Positions 7,965 through 18,760 of a stretch of 64,000 bases of DNA are shown here, piece after piece. Location: assembly GCA_013822345.1 (NCBI GenBank), contig PNKH01000020.1, positions 1-64,000 on the forward strand, read 5' to 3'. Position 1 is the stretch's first letter. The number at the start of each line of letters is the position of its first letter. Position numbers and translations under genes: made by a program. The notes beneath the pieces were generated by a model. It worked only from the letters and a program-made list of their open reading frames with translations. It was not told where the DNA came from and made no database searches. This stretch comes from Isosphaera sp. GTDB taxonomy: Bacteria > Planctomycetota > Planctomycetia > Gemmatales > Gemmataceae.

Positions 7965-8549
7965 ATGAAGCGGGTGTGCGTGTTCTGCGGGTCGGCGGCG
8001 GGGGCGAACCCGGGGTACGCGGCGGCGGCCCGCGACCTCGGGCGGGCGCTGGCCGGCCGCGGGCTGGGGCTGGTGTACGGCGGCGGCCGGGTCGGGCTGA
8101 TGGGGGAGGTGGCGACGGCGGCGCTGGCGGCCGGCGGGGAGGTGGTCGGGGTGATCCCGCACGCGCTCGCCGGGAAGGAGATCGCGCTGGCCGAATGCAC
8201 CGAGCTGGTCGTGGTCGACACGATGCACGAGCGGAAGGCGCTGATGGCCGACCGCTCGGATGCGTTCGTCGCTTTACCCGGCGGGTTCGGGACGTGCGAC
8301 GAGCTGTTCGAGATCCTGACGTGGGCCCAACTCGGCATCCACTGCAAGCCGGTCGGGCTGTTGAACGTGTACGGGTTCTTCACCCCGCTGCTGGCGTGGC
8401 TCGACCACGTCGTCCGCGAGGGGCTGCTGCGGCCGAAGCACCGCGAGTTGGTGCTCGTCGCCGACGCCGTCCCGGAGCTGTTGGCGAAGCTGGCGGGGTG
8501 GACGCCGCCGGCCCCGGTGACGAAGTGGGTGGAGCCGGGCGAGCGGTGA
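7965..8549 (+). CDS. LOG-family protein (nucleoside 5'-monophosphate phosphoribohydrolase type)
   Basis: A Rossmann-fold protein of 194 residues of the TIGR00730/LOG family, which hydrolyses the N-glycosidic bond of (cytokinin) nucleoside 5'-monophosphates to the base and ribose 5-phosphate. The hallmark PGGFGTCDELFE is present at about residues 105-116, preceded by the MHERKALM segment (about 88-95) and an N-terminal CVFCGSAAGANPGY loop, as expected. Length is normal. The start is the ATG at 7965 with GGAGG at 7956-7960; an adjacent upstream GTG is less likely. The gene is co-directional with the ABC-F gene but separated from it by a palindrome. Actual substrate in a bacterium without cytokinin signalling is uncertain. 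Confidence 0.9.
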   Translation: MKRVCVFCGSAAGANPGYAAAARDLGRALAGRGLGLVYGGGRVGLMGEVATAALAAGGEVVGVIPHALAGKEIALAECTELVVVDTMHERKALMADRSDAFVALPGGFGTCDELFEILTWAQLGIHCKPVGLLNVYGFFTPLLAWLDHVVREGLLRPKHRELVLVADAVPELLAKLAGWTPPAPVTKWVEPGER

Positions 8550-8551
8550 AG

Positions 8552-8905
8552 TCACAGGGGCAGGTACTCGACGCGGTCCGACCAGTCGGCCTGTGCAGTC
8601 AGGTCATCGATCAGCAACAGGTCATCGATGATCCGCCGGAACGGGGCGGTGTTGTCCGCGACGAACACACCCGGCATCGCCAGACCGGCCGCCACGCGAC
8701 CGGTTGCGAACCCGACCATCGTGTTCCGGTCGTGGGTCAGCACGATGCGGTCGTTCTGGGCGGCCCACTCCAAGAGGTCCGGATCGGGTGTGTCCTGTGC
8801 GAGGCCGGTGTCCTGAACCCGGATCAAGTCGAAGCCGGGCCGTACGCGGAGCACCCCGCGCACGACCCGGCCGTTGAAGTCGAAGTCCGTCACCACCCGC
8901 ACCAT
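8552..8905 (-). CDS. DUF5615-type PIN-like protein (putative toxin)
   Basis: A 117-residue protein with the acidic layout of Mut7-C/DUF5615 PIN-like nucleases: an early Asp pair (VTDFDFNGRVVRG), a middle acidic stretch (DTPDPDLLEWAAQNDRIVLT), then HDRNTMVGF and late acidic residues (IIDDLLLIDD). The preceding gene is a DUF433 protein, the usual antitoxin-like partner, so this is probably the effector of a type II toxin-antitoxin-like pair acting on RNA. The ATG at 8905 follows a GGGGTGA ribosome-binding site; a GTG at 8911 overlapping the upstream stop is also possible. It converges with the LOG gene, 2 bases away. Nuclease activity is inferred only from family. Confidence 0.75.
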   Translation of the reverse strand: MVRVVTDFDFNGRVVRGVLRVRPGFDLIRVQDTGLAQDTPDPDLLEWAAQNDRIVLTHDRNTMVGFATGRVAAGLAMPGVFVADNTAPFRRIIDDLLLIDDLTAQADWSDRVEYLPL

Positions 8906-8907
8906 GT

Positions 8908-9345
8908 TCACCCCCCGGCGGGATGCCCCGCAACGGGGTTGTCACCAGTATCGCCCACACGGCGACCGACGGGCGGAGCTTCTCCCGAATGTAACCCGTT
9001 GGGTTGCGACGCCTCCGCCCTGGCGCGGGCGGCCAGGAGGCGAGCCCGGATGTCCGGCAGGTGGCGCTGGGACGCCTCGATCCTCTTGCGCAGTTCCTCC
9101 CCCTCCCGGGCGCGCTCCGCGAGGTACGCGTCCACCTCGACCCGGTGCCGCAGATAATAGCCGACCACCGAGTACACGTCGGCCAGGTCGAGGGTGTCGT
9201 AGTCCTGAACGATCTGTTCCGGCGTCGCCCCGTCCCGGAACGCGTGGACGACGAGTTCCAGAATCACCCGGGTCGCGCCGACCCGGACGGTCCCGGTTTC
9301 GTCCACCCGCAACGGCGGGGCTTCCGGCTGGATGTTCAGGGGCAT
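8908..9345 (-). CDS. DUF433 domain protein (putative antitoxin)
   Basis: A 145-residue protein. The DUF433 core covers about residues 8-75: an N-terminal strand pair (PPLRVDETGTVRVGATRV), then the helix-turn-helix-like segment HAFRDGATPEQIVQDYDTLD and DLADVYSVVGYYLRHR. A charged helix follows (about 80-120). The C-terminal 25 residues are low-complexity and Gly/Pro-rich, which makes the protein longer than typical members. It lies immediately upstream of the DUF5615 gene in the same operon, with stop and start codons in contact. The likely role is DNA binding and neutralisation of the PIN-like partner. Confidence 0.75.
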   Translation of the reverse strand: MPLNIQPEAPPLRVDETGTVRVGATRVILELVVHAFRDGATPEQIVQDYDTLDLADVYSVVGYYLRHRVEVDAYLAERAREGEELRKRIEASQRHLPDIRARLLAARARAEASQPNGLHSGEAPPVGRRVGDTGDNPVAGHPAGG

Positions 9346-9435
9346 GGCTCCGGCCTCCGGGCGTCCGCGTAGGCTTTCCCGACACCCATCTTACAATACC
9401 CGCACCCCGTCCCCCCCTCCACCGCGAGCCCCGCC

Positions 9436-11031
<1,596 letters not shown>

Positions 11032-11037
11032 CGGCGG

Positions 11038-11397
11038 ATGACCTACTACCGCTGCGGGGCGTGCGGCGAGGAAGTCGTCCGCGGGTGGCTGCCGCCGTTC
11101 CGCACCCTGTACTACCCCATCCTCATGGCCGCCCTGGCGGTCGGCGTCCTGTACCCGATCGCCTGGTGGGTGCGGCAGTCGCTCCCCCCGCCGCCCGCCG
11201 AGCCGCCCCCGCCGGCCCCGTGGTGGGTCGAGGCGCTGATGCTCGGCGGCGTGCTGCTGGTCATCCTGGTCGTGGCGACCCTCATCGGCTTCGGGTTGTC
11301 GTGGGCCGAGGACCGGATCGTCCGGCCGAAGTCGTGTCCGAAGTGCGGGGCGCGGCGGTGGTCGCGGGTGCCGATCCGCGGCGGGTTCGGGCTGTGA
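11038..11397 (+). CDS. Small zinc-ribbon membrane protein
   Basis: A 119-residue protein. The Cys-x2-Cys at residues 6-9 (YRCGACGEEV) and another near the C terminus (KSCPKCGARRW) could form one zinc ribbon, split by two membrane segments at about residues 27-46 and 64-88 and a Pro-rich loop between them. Both termini would face the cytoplasm. It starts 6 bases after fumC and is likely co-transcribed with it. No family name is evident; a role in membrane-linked assembly or sensing is only a guess. Confidence 0.7.
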   Translation: MTYYRCGACGEEVVRGWLPPFRTLYYPILMAALAVGVLYPIAWWVRQSLPPPPAEPPPPAPWWVEALMLGGVLLVILVVATLIGFGLSWAEDRIVRPKSCPKCGARRWSRVPIRGGFGL

Positions 11398-11602
11398 GGC
11401 GGGCGGAACGAACACCGCCCGGCGGTGCGGGGACACCACCGGGCGGCAGGAGATCACGCCATGCGCGGCGCGACCTGACGCATAAACTAAACCCCGGCCG
11501 CCGGCGGTTCAACCGGGCGCGAACGATTTTTCCGCCGCCGCCCCATCCGCCGCCCGCCCGGCCTCGTCTTAGCAGAATCGGCCCCTCTCCCCGGAGACCC
11601 CC

Positions 11603-12547
11603 ATGCGAACCCTCCTGCGACCCGCGGCATTCGCCGCCGCCGCCGCCGTCCTCCTCATCCCGACCGACGCCCCCGGGCTGATGATCGCCTTCCAGCCGCC
11701 CGTCCAGCGGGCCCTCACCGCCGAGACCGTCGTCGTCGGCAAGGTGACCGCGGTCGGGGCCGCGGATGTCGAGGTCCCGTCCCCGTTCCCCGGGGCCAGG
11801 GACAAGATGAAGTACCGGGTCGCCACCGTGAAGGTCTCGGCCGGCCTCCTCGGGGCGGACAAGCTCACCGAGGTGAAGGTCGGGTTCGTCCCCCCGCCGA
11901 AGGTCGACCCGAACGCCAAGCCGCCGGTCGGCGGGGTCCGCCCGATCCCGCCGCGCGGCCGGTTCGGCCAGCCGGAGCTGAAGGAGGGCCAGGAACTCGT
12001 CCTGTTCCTGTCCAAGCACCCGACCGGCGACTTCTTCATCCTCCCGGGGATGAGCCCGCCGCTCGACCTGGCCACCGACGAGGGGAAGAAGGAGCTGGAG
12101 GCGGTGAAGAAGGTCGCCGCCGTCCTCGCCGACCCGATGAAGGGGCTGAAGAGCGACAAGCCGGATGTCCGGGCCGAGACCGCCGCCGCCGTCGTGATGA
12201 AGTACCGGGCCCGGCCGGAGTTCGCCGCCGACGTGGACCAGGTCGCGATCCCGGCCGAGGAGAGCAAGCTGCTGCTGAGGGGCCTGGCCGACGGCGAGTG
12301 GTCGAACACCTTCCGGCCCGGGCTCCCCGGGCGGGCCGGCGGGCCGACCGCCATGCAGGCGTTCTACGCCCTCCAGCTGACCGTCAAGGACGGGTGGGTG
12401 CCGCCGGCCATCGTCCGCCCGGCCCCCGGCCAGCCGCAGGTCGACCAGGGGGCGGTGCTGAAGGACGCGTTCCAGAAGTGGCTCGACGGCCCCGGCAAGG
12501 AGTACGTCGTCAAGAAGGTCGTGGCGAAGAAGGCCGCCGAGAAGTGA
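11603..12547 (+). CDS. Secreted protein, paralogue of the next gene
   Basis: A 314-residue exported protein. The N terminus (MRTLLRPAAFAAAAAVLLI) is a signal peptide. A conserved ETVVVGKVTAVGAADVEVPS segment opens the mature domain, with FVPPPKVDPNAKPP and KEGQELVLFLSKHPTGDFF in the middle and a C-terminal LKDAFQKWLDGPGKEYVVKK. The gene at 12663 shares all these blocks in order, so the two are tandem duplicates separated by an R1 palindrome. The fold and function are not recognised. The approximately 200 bases upstream hold a weak GC hairpin (CACCGCCCGGCGGTG) and no gene. Confidence 0.78.
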   Translation: MRTLLRPAAFAAAAAVLLIPTDAPGLMIAFQPPVQRALTAETVVVGKVTAVGAADVEVPSPFPGARDKMKYRVATVKVSAGLLGADKLTEVKVGFVPPPKVDPNAKPPVGGVRPIPPRGRFGQPELKEGQELVLFLSKHPTGDFFILPGMSPPLDLATDEGKKELEAVKKVAAVLADPMKGLKSDKPDVRAETAAAVVMKYRARPEFAADVDQVAIPAEESKLLLRGLADGEWSNTFRPGLPGRAGGPTAMQAFYALQLTVKDGWVPPAIVRPAPGQPQVDQGAVLKDAFQKWLDGPGKEYVVKKVVAKKAAEK

Positions 12548-12555
12548 CCCGTCCC

Positions 12556-12640
12556 GCGTAGCCGCGACGCGGAGTCCTCGGAGCGGAGCGCGGGCGCAGA
12601 CCCCGCGCTCCGCTCCGAGGACTCCGCGTCGCGGCTACGC
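12556..12640. repeat. Intergenic palindrome, family R1 copy 2
   Basis: Perfect 39-base arms (12556-12594 and 12602-12640) flank a 7-base loop. Compared with copy 1 at 1402-1479, the GTCTTCGG segment reads GTCCTCGG here and the opposite arm carries the matching change, so pairing is conserved. It sits between the two paralogous secreted-protein genes. Confidence 0.9.
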
Positions 12641-12662
12641 CATTCCCACACCGGAGACACCC

Positions 12663-13538
12663 GTGTTACGCATTCTCTCCCTGGCGGCCGCCGCGGTCGC
12701 CCTGTGTGCCGCCCCGGCCGGCGCCAAGCGGATCGCCCCGCTCCCCGGCCTGGTCGAGAAGGTCGCCCGGTCCGAGGCGGTGGTCGTCGGCAAGGTGACC
12801 GCCGTCGAGAAGGACCGGGTGATGCTCCCGCAGTACCCCGGGGCCAAGGACAAGGTGGCCCACGCGGTCGCCGTCGTGACCGTCGAGAAGGGCCTGCTCG
12901 GGGCCGGGGCGGCGAAGGAGTTCAAGGTCGCGTTCGTCCCCCCGCCGAAGCCGGACCCGAACGTCCCCGTCCGCCCGGTCCGCGGCCGCGGGCCGGTCGA
13001 CCTGCCGGTCGGCCTGGAGGGCGTGTTCTTCCTCACCGCCCACCCGGGCGGCACCTACCACGCGGTCGAGCCGGACCTCCCCCCGCTCGACGCCAAGGCC
13101 GAGAACTATAAGGGCCAGGTCGAGGTCGTCGGCAAGGCGGCCGCCGCCGTCGCCGACCCGATGGCGGCGCTCAAGGCCGGCAAGCCGGAGGACCGGTTCC
13201 TGGCCGCCGCCGCCCTGGTCATCCGGTACCGGACGGTCCCGAACGGGGTCGAGACGGAGGTGGTGAAGGTCCCGGCCGACGAGAGCCGGCTGATCCTCAA
13301 GGGCCTGGCCGAGGGCGACTGGTCGCGGTACGACCCGAACGGGGCGAACGGGTCGCAGACGTTCTACCGGCTCGGGCTGACCGCCGCCGACGGGTGGGTC
13401 CAGCCGGCGGTGAGCAACCCGGCCGGGGCCCCGGTCGACTTCACCGCCATCCTCAAGGACGCGTTCGGGAAGTGGGTCGACGGCCCCGGCAAGGACTACC
13501 GGGTCAACAAGGTCGTGCCGAAGGCCCCGAAGAAGTGA
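12663..13538 (+). CDS. Secreted protein, paralogue of the preceding gene
   Basis: A 291-residue exported protein, started by GTG at 12663, giving a signal peptide (LRILSLAAAAVALCAAPAG) that aligns with that of its paralogue. Shared blocks include EAVVVGKVTAVEKDRVMLP, KVAFVPPPKPDPNVPVRPV, a VFFLTAHPGGTYHAV segment and LKDAFGKWVDGPGKDYRV at the C terminus. Likely exported to the periplasm or cell envelope; the two copies may form a pair, but nothing in the sequence gives a reaction. Confidence 0.76.
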   Translation: MLRILSLAAAAVALCAAPAGAKRIAPLPGLVEKVARSEAVVVGKVTAVEKDRVMLPQYPGAKDKVAHAVAVVTVEKGLLGAGAAKEFKVAFVPPPKPDPNVPVRPVRGRGPVDLPVGLEGVFFLTAHPGGTYHAVEPDLPPLDAKAENYKGQVEVVGKAAAAVADPMAALKAGKPEDRFLAAAALVIRYRTVPNGVETEVVKVPADESRLILKGLAEGDWSRYDPNGANGSQTFYRLGLTAADGWVQPAVSNPAGAPVDFTAILKDAFGKWVDGPGKDYRVNKVVPKAPKK

Positions 13539-13703
13539 GCCCGGCCCCGGTTCGGGCGGGTCGCCGCTTCGCCCCGGCCCTTGACGCCCGCGCCGGGTGA
13601 GGCAGAATCACATCTGTGGAACCGGACGGCCGACTCGCCCGTCTAAGCCCCCGCCCCCGCCCGATCCGGTCGCCCGCCGCCCCGCCCGCCCGGGAGTCCC
13701 CGC

Positions 13704-16700
13704 ATGTCGGCCCGCGCCTGCCTCTCCGCCGCCGCCGTCCTCCTCGCGGCCGCCGCCCCGGCCGCCGCCCAGCCCGACTCCCCGCTCCGACTGGTCCGCG
13801 GGATCCGCGAGGCCGGGATGCCGGACCTCGCCCTGGAGTACCTCGCGGACGTCGAGAAGAGGCTGTCCCCGGCCGACCAGGTGCTGGTCCCGCTGGAGCG
13901 GGCCCGGTGCCAGCTCGACGCGGCCGAGGACGAGCCGGACGAGGGGACCCGGGCCGGGATGGTGAACGCCGCCAAGGTCGGGTTCAACACCTTCCTGGCG
14001 TCCGCCCCGAAGCACCCGCGGGCGGCCGAGGCGTCCCTGTCCCTGGCCCGGCTGACCGCGGTCGAGGCGAAGGCCCAGCTGAACCGGGCCCGGCGGATGG
14101 ACATCCCCCCGGCGCCCCCGGCCGACGCCCCGGACCGGGCCCGGAAGGAGGCCGAGCGGGACCGGGCCCTGAAGCTGCAGCGGGAGGAGGCGGACAAGGC
14201 CCGGCCGCTGTTCCAGCGCGCCAGCGGGCTGTTCGCCGACGCCGCCGCCCTGATCAAGACCCGGCTGGAGGACAAGTCCCTCGACCCGGTCGCCCGGCAG
14301 GCCCTGGAGCGGGAGAAGTTCGACGCCGACCTCGCCGCCGCCATCAACGTGTACAACCAGGCCGACACCGTGCTGGCGACCGGGGCCAAGGTCGGGCTGG
14401 AGCGGAACGCCCTGCTGGAGCGGGCCCAGAAGATGTTCGCCGAGCTGGCCAAGGGGCCGGTCTCCAGCCGGACGGTGTGGGTCGCCCGGGCCTGGATGGG
14501 CGAGCTGCTCGGGGACATGGGCCGGCCGAAGGACCAGGAGGCGGAGTTCGCGGCCATCGTCACCGCCCGGCAGGCGGAGGCCGACGAGGGGCGGCGGCTG
14601 GTCCAGTTCTTCCAGGTCCGGCGGCTGTACCTGGACGCCCTCCGGGAGGGGAACCCGACGAAACTCCCGACCGTGGTCACCGCCCTCCGCGGGTGGCTGG
14701 CCCGGCACGGGAACCTGCGGAAGCCGACCCCCGAGGCGCTCGCCACCCGGTACTACCTGGCGTTCACGCTGGAGCAGCAGGCCCTGTTCGCGACCGCCAA
14801 GCTGAAGCCGAACCCGGCGACCGGGGTGGTCGACCTGCCGGGCGACGCCCGGAGGCAGTACGAGGAGGCGGAGCGGCTGTACCGGGCCCTGACCCAGTCC
14901 GACCACGACTACACCGCCCGGGCCACCCAGCACCGGATGTTCGTCGTCCGCCGGCTGATCGGGGAGGCGGACAAGCCGGCCTCCGAGTACGCCACGTTCG
15001 AGACCGCCCAGATGGCGTCGCTCATCCAGATGGCCAAGCTGGCCGACGCCGAGGCGGTCCTCCGGGCGGCCGACGAGCCGGACGAGAACGACCCGTTCTG
15101 GGCCGGGGCCCGGGCCGCCCTGTCAACCGTCCGGGTGGCCGCCGAGGTGAAGGACCGGAAGGTGCGGGTGGTCGCCCTCCTGGAGCGGGCCCGGGAGCTG
15201 GCGACCGACAAGGACGCCCCGGCGGACGTGGCCGACACCCTGCTGAGGCTCGTCTACTTCTACCAGACGACGGACCAGCCGCACCAGGCGGCGGTGCTCG
15301 GGGAGCACGTCGCCCGGACGGTCCGGGCGGCCGGCGGGAAGGGGGCCCGGGCCGGGCTGCTGGCCCTGTTCGCGTTCACCGCCGCCGCCCCGCAGGTGAG
15401 GGCCGAGGCGGCCAACGACCCGGAGGCCCAGAAGGCGGTCGAGGCCCTCCGGGCGGTCGACCGGAGGCGGGCGATCGCGGTCGCCACGTTCGTCGACGAG
15501 GCGTTCCCGAAGGACCCGCTGGCCGACGCCGTCCGGCACCGGCTGGCCCTCCTGCTGGCGGCCGAGGGGCAGACGGACGCGGCGTTCGAGGCGGCGGCGA
15601 AGGTCGGCCCCGGGTACGCCGACGCCCTGACCGCCCGGCAGCTCCAGGCGGCCTTGGCCGGGGCCATCGTCCGCCCGGACAGCCCGGCCCCGGCGGACCG
15701 GAAGAAGGCGGTGTTCGGGCGGGCGGTGGCCGACCTGTCCCGGGTCCCGCGGCCGGCCCCGAACGCGTCCGAGGCGGACGTCCGCGGGTACCTCGGGTGC
15801 CGGCTCCGGCTGGCCGGGCTGTACCTGCTCCAGGCCCGGGTCGACCCGGGGGCGGAGGCCAAGGCCCCGGGGTACGGGGAGGCGCTGAGGATCGCCGACG
15901 AGGCCCTGGCCGCGGTCGGGCGGTTCGACGAGCTGGTGGAGAAGGGGAAGGGGCTGAACCTGGACGGGCTGGACCTGCACGCCCAGGCCCTGGAGCTGCG
16001 GACCCGCACCCTGTTCCTCCAGGCCCGCACCCAGGCCGACGCCGGGAAGGCGGACGAGGCGGCGGCGGCGGTCGAGGCGGCGGCCGCCGACGCGGCCCGG
16101 GGGCCGGTCCTGGACGACCGGGCGCGGAAGCTGACCCAGCCGGCCGACACCGACCCGCCCGAGGCGGCCACCCAGAAGGCCCGGGTGCAGGCCAACGCGG
16201 TGGCGGTCGACCGGTTCCGCCAGGACATCATCCTGGTCGGGTTCAAGCTCCGGTGCCTGCAGGGGAACGTGAAGGAGGCCCAGGCGATGCTCGACCGGCT
16301 GAAGGGGGCCGGCGGGGTGGAGGGGAACCAGAAGGCGCTGGAGGGGGTGACCCGGGAGCTGGCGGCGAAGATCGCCGACCTGAAGAAGCAGGGGATGGCG
16401 AAGGAGGCGGACGGGGTCGGGGCCGGCCTGGCCCTGTTGATCAAGGAGGTGTCCGCCCTGCCGAAGCTGGAGTCGACCACCGTCCTGTTCCTCGGCCAGA
16501 CCCTGGCCGCGGTCGGCCGGTACGACGAGGCGGTGGCCGAGTTCAAGAAGATCCCGGTCCCGAGCGAGCCGGACTGGCCGACCCGGAACCCGGACGAGTA
16601 CCCGCAGGAGAAGCGGGGGCAGATCCTGAAGGAGATCCGGGAGTACCGGTTCGCCCAGCTCAGCATCGCCAAGGCGTACCGCGGGGGCGGCAAGTTCGCG

Positions 16701-17348
16701 GAGGCCGAGGCCCTGCTGACGGGGGCGATCGGGGCCCCGGACAAGCAGGGGTACGCGTACCGCAGCCTGGACTTCAAGAAGGAGCTGGCCACCCTGTACG
16801 AGGCGAAGGGGGCGGCGGCCGCGGACCCGAAGGCGGCCGGGGCGGAGTGGGGCAAGGCGATGCGGGAGTGGACCGCCCTGACCAAGGTCGCCCAGGCGGT
16901 GATGGAGCTGCACCAGGGGCAGGAGCCGAAGCTGCCGGACCCGGCGAAGCGGCCGCCCGACGCGGAGAAGGAGAAGCAGGCGGCGTTCGACAAGGAGGTG
17001 GCGTCGTTCCCGGACCGGAAGAAGGGGTGGGACGAGCGGCGGCGGCAGCTCCAGGGGAACTACCTGGACGCGTTCTTCGAGACCAACCGGGTGGAGGTGG
17101 CGGCCAACACCCAGCTGGTCAAGGCCGGGCCGCGGATGGACGCCACCTACGAGCGGGTGGTGAAGAGTTGGATGTTCTTCGAGAACTCGTACAAGCTGGC
17201 CGAGCAGGAGGCGAAGGGGGAGGGGGTGGTGGCCCCGGCCGTCCGGGTCCGGTACGCCGACCTGCTCGACGCCCACCCCGGGCTGAAGGCCGCGTACAAG
17301 GCGGCCGGCGGGAAGTTCTTCCTGGACCGGCCGAAGCCGGCCGACTGA
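13704..17348 (+). CDS. Large secreted TPR/helical-repeat protein
   Basis: A 1214-residue protein with a signal peptide (MSARACLSAAAVLLAAAAP, cleavage near AAAQ at about residue 23). The mature chain is almost wholly helical with TPR-like units throughout, for example AGMPDLALEYLADVEKRLSP near the start, GQTDAAFEAAAKVGPGYADA in the middle and LAAVGRYDEAVAEFKKIPVP near residue 940. No catalytic motif is visible. Such proteins act as scaffolds; export suggests an envelope role. It is followed after 72 bases by another secreted helical-repeat gene on the same strand, probably the same transcript. Confidence 0.8.
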   Translation: MSARACLSAAAVLLAAAAPAAAQPDSPLRLVRGIREAGMPDLALEYLADVEKRLSPADQVLVPLERARCQLDAAEDEPDEGTRAGMVNAAKVGFNTFLASAPKHPRAAEASLSLARLTAVEAKAQLNRARRMDIPPAPPADAPDRARKEAERDRALKLQREEADKARPLFQRASGLFADAAALIKTRLEDKSLDPVARQALEREKFDADLAAAINVYNQADTVLATGAKVGLERNALLERAQKMFAELAKGPVSSRTVWVARAWMGELLGDMGRPKDQEAEFAAIVTARQAEADEGRRLVQFFQVRRLYLDALREGNPTKLPTVVTALRGWLARHGNLRKPTPEALATRYYLAFTLEQQALFATAKLKPNPATGVVDLPGDARRQYEEAERLYRALTQSDHDYTARATQHRMFVVRRLIGEADKPASEYATFETAQMASLIQMAKLADAEAVLRAADEPDENDPFWAGARAALSTVRVAAEVKDRKVRVVALLERARELATDKDAPADVADTLLRLVYFYQTTDQPHQAAVLGEHVARTVRAAGGKGARAGLLALFAFTAAAPQVRAEAANDPEAQKAVEALRAVDRRRAIAVATFVDEAFPKDPLADAVRHRLALLLAAEGQTDAAFEAAAKVGPGYADALTARQLQAALAGAIVRPDSPAPADRKKAVFGRAVADLSRVPRPAPNASEADVRGYLGCRLRLAGLYLLQARVDPGAEAKAPGYGEALRIADEALAAVGRFDELVEKGKGLNLDGLDLHAQALELRTRTLFLQARTQADAGKADEAAAAVEAAAADAARGPVLDDRARKLTQPADTDPPEAATQKARVQANAVAVDRFRQDIILVGFKLRCLQGNVKEAQAMLDRLKGAGGVEGNQKALEGVTRELAAKIADLKKQGMAKEADGVGAGLALLIKEVSALPKLESTTVLFLGQTLAAVGRYDEAVAEFKKIPVPSEPDWPTRNPDEYPQEKRGQILKEIREYRFAQLSIAKAYRGGGKFAEAEALLTGAIGAPDKQGYAYRSLDFKKELATLYEAKGAAAADPKAAGAEWGKAMREWTALTKVAQAVMELHQGQEPKLPDPAKRPPDAEKEKQAAFDKEVASFPDRKKGWDERRRQLQGNYLDAFFETNRVEVAANTQLVKAGPRMDATYERVVKSWMFFENSYKLAEQEAKGEGVVAPAVRVRYADLLDAHPGLKAAYKAAGGKFFLDRPKPAD

Positions 17349-17420
17349 GGGGCGGTTCCCCGTCCGCCTTCCGACGAGACACCCCGGGTGCCGGGCGGCA
17401 CCCACACCGAGGAGCACCCG

Positions 17421-18503
17421 ATGATCCGGTCGGCGGCGCGCGGGCTGGTGGCGATGACGGCGGTCGGCCTGGTCCTGCCGGCGGCGGCCCAGCCGCCGGC
17501 CGGGCCGGCGGACAAGGTCGTGGTCGCCCAGAAGGGCGGGACGACGAAGACGTTCGACGGGTACCTGAAGTTCACCCCGGCCGGGCTGCAGGTGGTCGGG
17601 ACGGACGGGAAGTCGACCCCGGTCGCCCCGGCGGACGTGCTGAAGGTGACCCCGGCGGACTTCGGGCCGGTGGACACGACGGCGGTGCGGGCGGCGGAGC
17701 AGGCGGAGGAGAAGAAGACGAAGGCGGACTACGAGCGGGCGCACCAGATGTACCGGGACCTGCGGGCGAAGGCGGCCGGGGCCCCGGAGCGGGTGCAGCG
17801 GTACCTGGACTACAAGGCGGCGCTGACCAAGGGCCGGGCGGCGGACGAGACCGGGTACGACGAGCGGTGGGCGGAGGCGGCGGACGGGGCGGCGAAGGAG
17901 TGGGCGGCGTTCGTGGCCGGGGCGAAGGGGTGGGAGGTGTGGCCGGCGACCCGGGCGGCGGCCCGGGTGTACGCCGAGCTGGGGAAGCACAACGAGGCGG
18001 CCGGGGTGTGGGGGCGGCTGGCGAAGAACCCGGAGGTGTCCCCGGACCTGCGGCTGGAGGCGGCGATCCAGCAGGTCGACGCCCAGGTGCGGGCGAAGGC
18101 GTACGCCCCGGCGTCGACGGCCGCGAAGGCCCTGCTCGGGGCGACCCCGGCCCCGCCGGGCCAGGCCCGGGACCGGCTGCAGGTGCTGGAGGCGGCGGCG
18201 GCGGCGGCCGGGAACGGCGACTTCGCGAAGGGGGTGGCGGACGTGGGGAAGCTGGTGGCCGGGACGAAGGACCCGGTGGTGCGGGGGGTGGGGCACGGGA
18301 TGCTGGGCGAGCTGCACCTGGCGGCCGGGAAGCCGCGGGAGGCGATGTGGGAGTTCCTGTGGGTGGAGACGGTGTACAACGCGGACCGGGACGAGGCGTT
18401 CAAGGCGATGTGCCGGCTGCCGGGGCTGTTCAAGGCGCAGGGGGACGAGGACCGGGAGAAGGCGTACCACGAGAAGCTGCGGCGGGCGCGCGGGGCGTTC
18501 TGA
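17421..18503 (+). CDS. Secreted helical-repeat protein
   Basis: A 360-residue exported protein. The ATG at 17421 begins the signal peptide MIRSAARGLVAMTAVGLVLP. Residues 35-85 form a small beta region (FDGYLKFTPAGLQVVGTDGK then DVLKVTPADFGPVD); the rest is helical and Ala-rich with TPR-like spacing, for example YAELGKHNEAAGVWGRLAKN and AAGKPREAMWEFLWVETVYN. It lies just downstream of the 1214-residue helical-repeat gene and probably works with it. An upstream GTG at 17388 would hide the signal and was rejected. The terminal region leads directly into tRNA-Ala. Confidence 0.78.
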   Translation: MIRSAARGLVAMTAVGLVLPAAAQPPAGPADKVVVAQKGGTTKTFDGYLKFTPAGLQVVGTDGKSTPVAPADVLKVTPADFGPVDTTAVRAAEQAEEKKTKADYERAHQMYRDLRAKAAGAPERVQRYLDYKAALTKGRAADETGYDERWAEAADGAAKEWAAFVAGAKGWEVWPATRAAARVYAELGKHNEAAGVWGRLAKNPEVSPDLRLEAAIQQVDAQVRAKAYAPASTAAKALLGATPAPPGQARDRLQVLEAAAAAAGNGDFAKGVADVGKLVAGTKDPVVRGVGHGMLGELHLAAGKPREAMWEFLWVETVYNADRDEAFKAMCRLPGLFKAQGDEDREKAYHEKLRRARGAF

Positions 18504-18570
18504 CGGGGCCGGCCGGCGGGTCGACTCCCCTTGCCGCGGCCCCGCCCGCCCTTAGAATGAACCGTCTTGG

Positions 18571-18643
18571 GGGGCGGTAGCTCAGCTGGTAGAGCGCTTC
18601 GTTCGCAACGAAGAGGCCGGGAGTTCGACTCTCCTCCGCTCCA
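18571..18643 (+). tRNA. tRNA-Ala (anticodon CGC)
   Basis: It folds into a complete cloverleaf: acceptor GGGGCGG (18571-18577) pairs with CCGCTCC (18636-18642) and contains G3-U70, the alanine identity pair. The D arm is GCTCAGCTGGTAGAGC. The anticodon stem CTTCG/CGAAG encloses the loop TTCGCAA, giving anticodon CGC for the codon GCG. The T arm is GGGAG-TTCGACT-CTCCT. The discriminator base is A; CCA is not encoded. The codon suits this high-GC genome. Confidence 0.95.
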
Positions 18644-18760
18644 CTGTGCCGGCCCGGGGTGACCCGGGCCGCCCGCGTTCCCGGCCCAGCCGAAGCCCTA
18701 CAATTCCAAGCGCTTTCCGGCTCGACCAACCTCCCGCCCCGCGCCGCCCGGGGTGGGAGT

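Noticed and set aside
15123-18470. A 1115-codon minus-strand open frame under the two secreted helical-repeat genes
   Set aside because: Low-complexity Arg/Pro/Gly/His/Val composition typical of antisense reading in high-GC DNA; the plus strand has clear signal peptides and TPRs.
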